Shown here: positions 9,121 to 15,217 of the stretch, piece by piece
Layout of the letters: each line of letters starts with the position of its first letter
How positions within the stretch are numbered: the stretch's first letter is position 1
Origin: CAINFV01 sp964409235
Lineage (GTDB): Bacteria > Chlamydiota > Chlamydiia > Chlamydiales > FEN-1388
Assembly: GCA_964409235.1 (NCBI GenBank)
Contig: CAYPCN010000001.1
Span: 1 to 64,000 of the forward strand
Length of the DNA stretch: 64,000 nucleotides
Direction of reading: 5' to 3'
Program-made: the position numbers and the translations under genes
Notes under the pieces: model-generated
Databases searched by the model: none
Told to the model about the DNA's origin: nothing
The model's input: the letters and a program-made list of their open reading frames with translations, nothing else

Positions 9121-9329
9121 TCCATACGCCATAGATGGGTCTTCCCCTCTTCGGTACGTTTTATACTTCTTCTTGGAAAGGCACGCGCTCTGGACAACGA
9201 GAGGCTAACTCCTTCTTCTTCTATCGACGTTTTGTCTGGCAGTGAGGCGCTTCATTGTGCAGCAAAAAGTGCTGGCCAGTAAACCTCTGCCTGATAGAAT
9301 GCCAACAGGACAACCAGAGGACACATTCT

Positions 9330-10778
9330 ATGCAGGCTTTACGTGTGGTGGGAGGGAGGCCGCTTCAGGGGACGGTCGTCGCTGCTGGCGCTCGCAACGC
9401 AATGACAAAGCTCATTATCGCCTCGCTGCTTTCGGATAAGCGATGCACATTTTTCAACGTCCCAGATGTCGGTGATGTCGCAATTACGCTAGCTATGTGC
9501 CAAGAAGTCGGCATGGAGTATGTCTGGGATCGCCAGGCAAAGGTCCTTGAGGTACAGACCAAGGAACTGAAAACGACGTATGTGCCGCAACGGTTCTCAG
9601 GGTCAAACCGCGTTCCCATCCTCATGGTCGGCGCACTCCTCGCCCGATCAGAAGAAGATATCGTCGTGCCGCTGCTCTGCGGTGGCGCAGCGGACGCAAG
9701 GCCTGTGGACTTTCATGTAGAGGCCTTGCGGACCTTGGGCGCAACCATCGAACTGAAAGTATCGCGCAAAGAAGGCGCCTTTCATGCCAGTGCCCCTCAC
9801 GGCCTGAAAGGAGGACTGATTCAGTTGCCGTTCCCCTCTGTTGGGGCTACGGAAAATAGCATCCTGGCAGCAGTCACGGCCCGAGGGACGACAATCATCA
9901 AAAATGCCGCGGTAGAGCCCGAGGTTTTGGAGCTCATGCTCTTCCTCCAAAAACTCGGCGCCAATATCGTTCTCGATACCGATAGGACCATCACCATTCA
10001 AGGGACGAGATCGTTCCATGCGGTGGAGCACAGCGTGATCCCCGATCGCATCGAAGCCGCGTCCTTTGCCATGTTGGCATTAGCTTCTGGAGGACGCATC
10101 TTCATCGAGGGCGCAGAACATCGCCACCTCGTCACCTTTTTAAACGCCGTTCGCGAGATCGGCGGCTCGTTCTCTGTCAAACAGCATGGCATTGAATTTT
10201 GGACCGACGGCCCCCTCAAAGGAGGTCTTCATATCGAGACCGATGTCCATCCAGGATTTATGACCGACTGGCAGCAGCCGTTCGTCGTGCTGCTCACACA
10301 GGCCTGCGGGTCCTCGATCGTCCACGAGACCGTCTACGAAAATCGGATGGGATATGTCGACACCCTCACCAAAATGGGAGCTGAGATCGCCACGTTCCGC
10401 CAGTGCTTGGGAGGACGGGTCTGCCGGTTCAACGACCATGCCCACCCACACAGCGTCATCGTCAGAGGTAAGACGCCATTGCAAGGAGCAGCGATCACAA
10501 TCCCAGACCTCAGGGCAGGCTTTGCCTACGTCATGGCAGCGCTGATCGCAGAAGGAGAAAGCACAGTATCGGGGATCGACTTTCTGACGCGGGGCCACGA
10601 GAGGCTTGTCGACAAGCTCCACGCCCTCGGCGCTGACATCGCCACGGTCTCCACATTCCAGACAGCTGATGGGCCAGAATGCTTTGACCTGTTTAGCAGA
10701 ATTACTATCCAACGCCAGCATGATGGCAATCCATCGCCAGTGCCAACGTACAAGCCAAAGTGTGCGCGTCCTGACTAG
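9330..10778 (+). CDS. MurA paralogue with substituted catalytic residues
   Basis: 482 residues from ATG 9330 (AGAGG nine bases upstream; an open frame reaches back to GTG 9255). The fold is that of UDP-N-acetylglucosamine 1-carboxyvinyltransferase (EPSP synthase family, two repeats), which adds phosphoenolpyruvate to UDP-GlcNAc at the first committed step of peptidoglycan synthesis. DLRAGFAYV and the Asp of GFMTDWQQPF, matching Asp305 of E. coli MurA, are present. Two key positions are changed: the Lys-Asn pair is Arg-Asn (GARNAM), and the active-site loop reads LLCGGAADARPVDFH where active enzymes read GGC-x-IGARPVDLH, so Gly occupies the Cys115 position. A second MurA at 45260-46627 is intact. 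This copy is therefore probably inactive, altered in function or regulatory. Followed tail to tail by the ATPase gene. Confidence 0.85.
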   Translation: MQALRVVGGRPLQGTVVAAGARNAMTKLIIASLLSDKRCTFFNVPDVGDVAITLAMCQEVGMEYVWDRQAKVLEVQTKELKTTYVPQRFSGSNRVPILMVGALLARSEEDIVVPLLCGGAADARPVDFHVEALRTLGATIELKVSRKEGAFHASAPHGLKGGLIQLPFPSVGATENSILAAVTARGTTIIKNAAVEPEVLELMLFLQKLGANIVLDTDRTITIQGTRSFHAVEHSVIPDRIEAASFAMLALASGGRIFIEGAEHRHLVTFLNAVREIGGSFSVKQHGIEFWTDGPLKGGLHIETDVHPGFMTDWQQPFVVLLTQACGSSIVHETVYENRMGYVDTLTKMGAEIATFRQCLGGRVCRFNDHAHPHSVIVRGKTPLQGAAITIPDLRAGFAYVMAALIAEGESTVSGIDFLTRGHERLVDKLHALGADIATVSTFQTADGPECFDLFSRITIQRQHDGNPSPVPTYKPKCARPD

Positions 10779-10784
10779 AAGTTT

Positions 10785-11984
10785 TTACAGAAGGTCTTTT
10801 GTCAGTTCCATCACCGGAGTGTGAAAAAACTCTTCCAAACTCAAGCCGCGGTCCCCTACAAGAATGGTGCGCGATGGACCAAAGGCGGAAACAAAAGCGT
10901 CCATCCCTGACCGCCGCCATGACTCTGGTCCGCTTTTTACTTCTATGGCAGTGAGAGCCTCCCCTCGCCGTAGGACAAAGTCTACTTCCTTGTCCCCCTC
11001 TCTCCAGTACGACAGCTCAATCTGAGTGCCACGGATAGCATTTAACAAATATGCACCCACAGAGGACTCAACGAGCCTTCCCCAAAATTGATGGTCTGCT
11101 CGAGCTTGGTCGAAGGTGACATGTGATTGAGCAGTCATCAAAGCGGTGTTGAAGACACAGAATTTTGGGATAGAACTTTTTTGGCGCACCTTTTGTGATG
11201 CGTATTTTTGCAAATTTCCAACGAGTCCAACCCCAGCTAATAAATCAGCATAATGAGCAAGTGTCGTCGTGTTTCCCGACTCTTGCAATTCTCCCAGTAT
11301 CTTGTTATAGGAAAGAATTTGGCCAGAATAACAGCATGCTAACTGGAAAAGTCTTCGCAACAAGGCTGGCTTATTAATCTGTGTCATTAAAAGAATGTCT
11401 CTAGAGATGGTCGTTTCAATCAAGGCGTCGTTGATGTACTGGGCCCATCGAGAGAGATCTTCTTCGTTCGCTAGGGCAGCAGCTCCCGGATATCCCCCAA
11501 AAAACAAGTAGCGATCAAGGGGCCACCGGAAAATACGGTGCATCTCTTCGTAGGACCAATGTGTGGCGTGGACGATTTCAAAGCGCCCCGCCAAACTTTC
11601 CGTTAGCCCTCGTTGCATGAGCCAAGGTGAAGAGCCAAGAATAAGAACCGAGAGATTCAGCCGATTTCGGGTGTCCGTGTCCCACAAGGACTTGATCATG
11701 TCAGACCAATGGGGGATCTTTTGGACCTCGTCGATGATAAAAAGAGCTCCCTTATCATCCCGAATTTTTTGACGAGCCACCTCCCATTGTTGACTAAGCC
11801 ACGAAAGATCTTGAAGAGTGGCAAGATCCGCTGAGACATAATGGCTCGGTTTGTCAATCTCTTCAGCGATCTGCAAGGCTAACGTCGTCTTGCCTACTTG
11901 ACGAGGACCAAGCAATACTTGGAGGTGTTGCCTGGGTTCTGTAAGTCGTTTGAGCAACTCCTGAAATATAGGCCGTTTCCTCAT
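10785..11984 (-). CDS. AAA ATPase with C-terminal DUF4143 domain
   Basis: 399 residues. An N-terminal AAA_14-type P-loop ATPase carries Walker A GPRQVGKTT (about residues 26-34), Walker B ALFIIDEVQ (about 80-88) and a GSS sensor. The C-terminal DUF4143 part contains the pattern D-F-V-L...A-I-E-V-K-S (SYWREGDKEVDFVLRRG, AIEVKSG), typical of the nuclease-like fold in this family. Such proteins are widespread in bacteria and archaea, often patchily inherited, and their role is not established; several are discussed as toxin- or mobile-element-linked. It is convergent with the degenerate murA (six bases apart). A perfect palindrome sits 32-55 bases before the start and may bind the protein itself or a regulator. 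Acquisition by transfer is likely but inferred. Confidence 0.9.
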   Translation of the reverse strand: MRKRPIFQELLKRLTEPRQHLQVLLGPRQVGKTTLALQIAEEIDKPSHYVSADLATLQDLSWLSQQWEVARQKIRDDKGALFIIDEVQKIPHWSDMIKSLWDTDTRNRLNLSVLILGSSPWLMQRGLTESLAGRFEIVHATHWSYEEMHRIFRWPLDRYLFFGGYPGAAALANEEDLSRWAQYINDALIETTISRDILLMTQINKPALLRRLFQLACCYSGQILSYNKILGELQESGNTTTLAHYADLLAGVGLVGNLQKYASQKVRQKSSIPKFCVFNTALMTAQSHVTFDQARADHQFWGRLVESSVGAYLLNAIRGTQIELSYWREGDKEVDFVLRRGEALTAIEVKSGPESWRRSGMDAFVSAFGPSRTILVGDRGLSLEEFFHTPVMELTKDLL

Positions 11985-12006
11985 ACAACTCCTCGATTCG
12001 AGCTCT

Positions 12007-12039
12007 ATTGAGTATTTTTACTCAATGCATTGAGTAAAA
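12007..12039. promoter_or_regulatory. Palindromic operator-like site upstream of the AAA/DUF4143 gene
   Basis: 12016-12039 is a perfect 24-base palindrome: TTTTACTCAATG followed directly by its reverse complement CATTGAGTAAAA. Immediately beside it, at 12007-12014, is a third copy of the half-site (ATTGAGTA), so ATTGAGTA / TACTCAAT / ATTGAGTA occur within 33 bases. The position just ahead of ATG 11984 fits a repressor or autoregulatory binding site. A cruciform or recognition site of a mobile module is the alternative. Confidence 0.6.
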
Positions 12040-12166
12040 TCAAGTTTTCTCACCAGGGCGCAACGGGTGTGGGGACTACCCAATGTCCTTTTCCCTTGAA
12101 ATCACCTAGGAACTTCCTTCATAATCGCGTGCGAGAAACATAGATCCCCATTAGGAGTCTCGCCAT

Positions 12167-12253
12167 ATGTCCTCAGTGAAAAAGAAACGCCGCGCCAAGA
12201 TGGCGAAGCATAAGCGCAAAAAGCGCAGCAGGATGAACCGCCACAAAACATAG
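12167..12253 (+). CDS. Mini ribosomal protein of the AURKAIP1/COX24 (bS22/mS38) family
   Basis: A 28-residue, extremely basic protein. It starts MSSVKKKRRAKMAKHKRKKR and ends with NRHKT. AGGAG lies nine bases upstream of ATG 12167. The pattern S-V-x-K-K-R-R-x-K-M-x-K-H-K-x-x-K matches the short AURKAIP1/COX24 domain, which in mycobacteria is ribosomal protein bS22 and in mitochondria mS38, a small-subunit protein near the decoding region. Family assignment rests on this motif and length. The gene lies 116 bases before mnmG on the same strand and may be cotranscribed with it. Such genes are easily missed because of their size. Confidence 0.8.
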   Translation: MSSVKKKRRAKMAKHKRKKRSRMNRHKT

Positions 12254-12369
12254 TGGCCAGCGGTTTTCGCGTGAGTCCCACTCGGTGGTTGACATCGGGG
12301 GACTTTGCATGCGTGGAGGACACGGCATCGCCGCTTTCTCTCCAAGCTGCTCTTTGAGGTTTTTGGACG

Positions 12370-14208
12370 ATGGCCTGGAAATACCCACCACCATACGATG
12401 TCATTGTACTTGGCGGCGGGCATGCCGGCTGTGAAGCCAGCTATGCTGCAGCCAAGATGGGGTGTCGCACGCTCCTCCTCACCATACATCCCTACACCAT
12501 TGCCCAGATGAGCTGTAACCCCTCCATCGGAGGGATTGCTAAAGGGCATATCGTCAGAGAGATCGACGCCCTCGGCGGCCTCATGGGAAAGGCGATTGAC
12601 CACACGGGCATCCAGTTTCGCATGCTCAACACCAAACGAGGCCCTGCCGTACAGTCCCCACGAGGGCAGGCAGACAAAGAAGCGTATAAACAATGGATGA
12701 AACAGACCCTCGAGCAGACACCATCTCTTGAAATCAAACAGGGGACCTGCGAAGAGATCGTCGTCAGCGATGGGAACATCCGTGGGGTCATCACAAGAGA
12801 GGGGGTCTTCTTCGAGGGATCAGCGGTCATCATCACCACCGGCACCTTCATGCGCGGTCTCATCCACATCGGAGATGTCAGCTTCGAAGGGGGACGGTGC
12901 GGAGAGCCAGCATCATTGGGGCTGTCCACAAGCCTGGAGGCGCATGGCATACGCCTAGGACGGTTGAAAACAGGAACACCAGTGCGCGTCCATCGACGGT
13001 CCATCGATTTCTCCCTCGCCGAAGAACAGCCAGGAGATAGCTGGGTCTACTTCTCCTACGACGAGAAAGCCCCGCGCCTCCCACAAGTGCCGTGCCACAT
13101 CGTCTACACCACTAAAGAGACAAAAGAGATCATCCTCAGCAATCTTCACCGCTCCCCACTGTTCTCAGGAAAGATCAAGGGCATCGGCCCCCGCTACTGC
13201 CCGTCGATTGAAGATAAGACGGTGCGCTTTGCTGATAAAGATCGGCACCAGGTCTTCCTCGAGCCAGAAGGACTCCATACCGAAGAGGTCTACACCAGTG
13301 GCCTCTCCTCATCACTCCCCTTCGACGTTCAGTACGCCCTCGTCAGGTCCATCCCAGCTCTCAGAAATGCCGAGATCATCCGCCCTGCCTACGCCATCGA
13401 ATACGACTACGTACTCAGCGGACAGATCTCCTTTTCTCTAGAGTCGACGAGCATCTCCGGGCTGTTCTTCGCAGGACAGATCAACGGCACCACCGGCTAC
13501 GAAGAAGCCGCGGGCCAAGGACTGCTTGCCGGTATCAATGCCGTTCAAAAACTCAAAGGCAACGACCCGCTCATCCTCACCCGTGACACCTCATACATCG
13601 GTGTCATGATCGATGACCTTATCACCAAAGGCGTCGATGAGCCATACCGCATGTTCACGAGCAGAGCAGAACATCGCCTCCTCCTCCGCCAAGATAACGC
13701 CGACCTCCGCCTTCGCCACCATGGCTACAACGTGGGTCTCATCTCACAACAGCAGTACGACCGCCTCCTCGCCAAACGACAGGTTCTCACCACAGAACCA
13801 AAGCGTTTGTCGTCGATTCATAAAACCTTTAATGGCAAGTCGTGCTCCTTAAGCCAGCTCCTCGCGCGCCCGGAAATCACCTACAACGATCTTCTCACTC
13901 TCTTCCCAGATGTCGTCAACGACTTCGGCACGGACACCAACACCCAGCTAGAAATCGCTCTCAAATACGAAGGCTATATCTCTCGCCAGGTCGCCGAGGT
14001 AGAACGCCTTTCCACGATCGAAACAGTGTGTCTCCCCGACGAATTTGACTTCCACGCCGTCACAGGCCTTCGCACAGAGGCCAAACTCCGCCTCTCCCGA
14101 GTTCGGCCACACAACCTCGGCCAGGCCTCTCGCATCCCAGGAATCGCACCTGCCGATATCTCCATTCTCATGATCGCTCTCAAAAGGTCGTCATGTCAGA
14201 GCGTCTGA
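12370..14208 (+). CDS. mnmG: tRNA U34 carboxymethylaminomethyl-modifying enzyme MnmG (GidA)
   Basis: 612 residues, the usual length. With MnmE it installs the 5-carboxymethylaminomethyl group on the wobble uridine of several tRNAs, using FAD, NADH, a folate one-carbon donor and glycine or ammonium. Visible signatures: N-terminal FAD-binding GGGHAGCEA, GHIVREIDALGGLMG, TKRGPAVQSPRGQADK, GRCGEPAS, the conserved cysteine of GPRYCPSIEDK, EPYRMFTSRAEHRL, and the C-terminal helical domain ending SRIPGIAPADISILM, which contacts MnmE and tRNA. The gene overlaps lplA by 16 bases; gidA followed by lplA is also the order in Chlamydia trachomatis (CT498-CT499). Nothing unusual is visible in the protein. 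Confidence 0.97.
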   Translation: MAWKYPPPYDVIVLGGGHAGCEASYAAAKMGCRTLLLTIHPYTIAQMSCNPSIGGIAKGHIVREIDALGGLMGKAIDHTGIQFRMLNTKRGPAVQSPRGQADKEAYKQWMKQTLEQTPSLEIKQGTCEEIVVSDGNIRGVITREGVFFEGSAVIITTGTFMRGLIHIGDVSFEGGRCGEPASLGLSTSLEAHGIRLGRLKTGTPVRVHRRSIDFSLAEEQPGDSWVYFSYDEKAPRLPQVPCHIVYTTKETKEIILSNLHRSPLFSGKIKGIGPRYCPSIEDKTVRFADKDRHQVFLEPEGLHTEEVYTSGLSSSLPFDVQYALVRSIPALRNAEIIRPAYAIEYDYVLSGQISFSLESTSISGLFFAGQINGTTGYEEAAGQGLLAGINAVQKLKGNDPLILTRDTSYIGVMIDDLITKGVDEPYRMFTSRAEHRLLLRQDNADLRLRHHGYNVGLISQQQYDRLLAKRQVLTTEPKRLSSIHKTFNGKSCSLSQLLARPEITYNDLLTLFPDVVNDFGTDTNTQLEIALKYEGYISRQVAEVERLSTIETVCLPDEFDFHAVTGLRTEAKLRLSRVRPHNLGQASRIPGIAPADISILMIALKRSSCQSV

Positions 14209-14972
14209 AGGGAGAGGAAGAGACCATGACACCGAAGAGCGGGGATACTAATGCCAGAAGAAGGCCGACACTCACGATTGTACATCTTACGCCCATGCCG
14301 ATCTTCGAACAGCTGCGAAGAGAAGAGGCGCTGCTGAGAGCAGGGAAAGGGAATTGGTGTCTGATCAACGACGGAACCCCACCAGCGATCGTCATGGGGC
14401 TGTCAGGAACAATGGACGATACAGTAGAAGCCGGGTGTCAGCTGCCCATCATCCGGCGGTTCAGTGGTGGGGGTACCGTCGTCGTCGATGAAACGACGAT
14501 TTTCTGGACGCTCATCATCGATGAGGATGATCTCCCATGCAATAAGAATCCCGTCGATGTCATGGCGTGGACAGGGCACGTGCTGGCGCCGCTCTTTATG
14601 CCCCATGCATTGCGCGTTGAAGAACAAGATTATGTGATCGGAGGGAAGAAAATAGGCGGTAATGCCCAAAGCTTCAGCTGTGGGCGAGTGCTGCACCATA
14701 CTTCTTGGCTGTGGTCGTGGAGGCACGAGAGGATGGCCCTCCTAAAAATGCCCCAACGCCAGCCTGCCTATAGAGAGCAGCGAGAACATAGTGCGTTTTG
14801 CCAAAGGCTGTCGACATGCTTTCAAACAAAAGAGAGTTTTGTACGAGCTCTTGAAAAGGCGCTGGAAGAAGATTTTGACTGTAGAAAAGGTGCTCAGGGA
14901 CAGATCGATGAAGCCCTGCATAGGCCGCATAGAAAGGAACTCCAGTGGCTATGCCAAGGAGATCGATCGTAA
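14193..14972 (+). CDS. lplA: Lipoate-protein ligase A family protein
   Basis: 259 residues from ATG 14193 (AAAAGG just upstream); it overlaps the 3' end of mnmG. The protein attaches lipoate, or a lipoate analogue, to the E2 subunits of 2-oxo-acid dehydrogenases and to GcvH. Signatures are RRFSGGGTVVVDE (lipoyl-adenylate binding loop) and GGKKIGGNAQ with the catalytic lysine, followed by HHTSWLW. The length fits the single-domain chlamydial LplA proteins, which lack the extra C-terminal accessory domain of E. coli LplA. ATG 14226 (MTPKSGD) is an alternative start. Neighbourhood order matches CT498-CT499. Confidence 0.93.
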   Translation: MSERLKGEEETMTPKSGDTNARRRPTLTIVHLTPMPIFEQLRREEALLRAGKGNWCLINDGTPPAIVMGLSGTMDDTVEAGCQLPIIRRFSGGGTVVVDETTIFWTLIIDEDDLPCNKNPVDVMAWTGHVLAPLFMPHALRVEEQDYVIGGKKIGGNAQSFSCGRVLHHTSWLWSWRHERMALLKMPQRQPAYREQREHSAFCQRLSTCFQTKESFVRALEKALEEDFDCRKGAQGQIDEALHRPHRKELQWLCQGDRS

Positions 14973-15013
14973 CAATGCGGCCGAACCCCCGAGAATTACC
15001 GTGCATTTTGTTT

Positions 15014-15042
15014 TTGAAATTAATCTAATTGAATGCTAAAAT
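15014..15042 (+). promoter_or_regulatory. Strong sigma70-type promoter ahead of the 986-residue protein gene
   Basis: TTGAAA (15014-15019) and TAAAAT (15037-15042) are separated by 17 bases in an AT-rich stretch after lplA. Predicted initiation near 15049, about 77 bases before the candidate ATG at 15126, which has AAAGG seven bases upstream. Confidence 0.6.
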
Positions 15043-15165
15043 TCGCTTTTAATCTGTAATAAACGATCGGCAGTTCAATATCCACGAGTAGGGGGATTGT
15101 TTTTGCTGTAATTAAAGGTTTTCCTATGCCAAAAAGGAAGCTGCACCGGTGTGATGGGTCGTTCT

Positions 15166-15175
15166 NNNNNNNNNN
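15166..15175. other. Assembly gap of ten Ns
   Basis: Ten undetermined bases. They separate a good start signal (ATG 15126, reading MPKRKLHRCDGSF) from the open frame of the 986-residue protein, which continues upstream into the gap without a stop. A length of exactly ten is typically a placeholder, so the true gap size and reading frame across it are unknown. Confidence 0.95.
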
Positions 15176-15217
15176 CCATCGGGCGCGGTACTGGAGAGGA
15201 GTGAGCTGCAATCAGCG

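Noticed and set aside
9162..9167. TATACT box as promoter of the degenerate murA
   Set aside because: No acceptable -35 element, and the leader would be about 155 bases long.
12492..13004. 170-codon minus-strand ORF inside mnmG
   Set aside because: Fully antisense to a highly conserved gene; no protein features.
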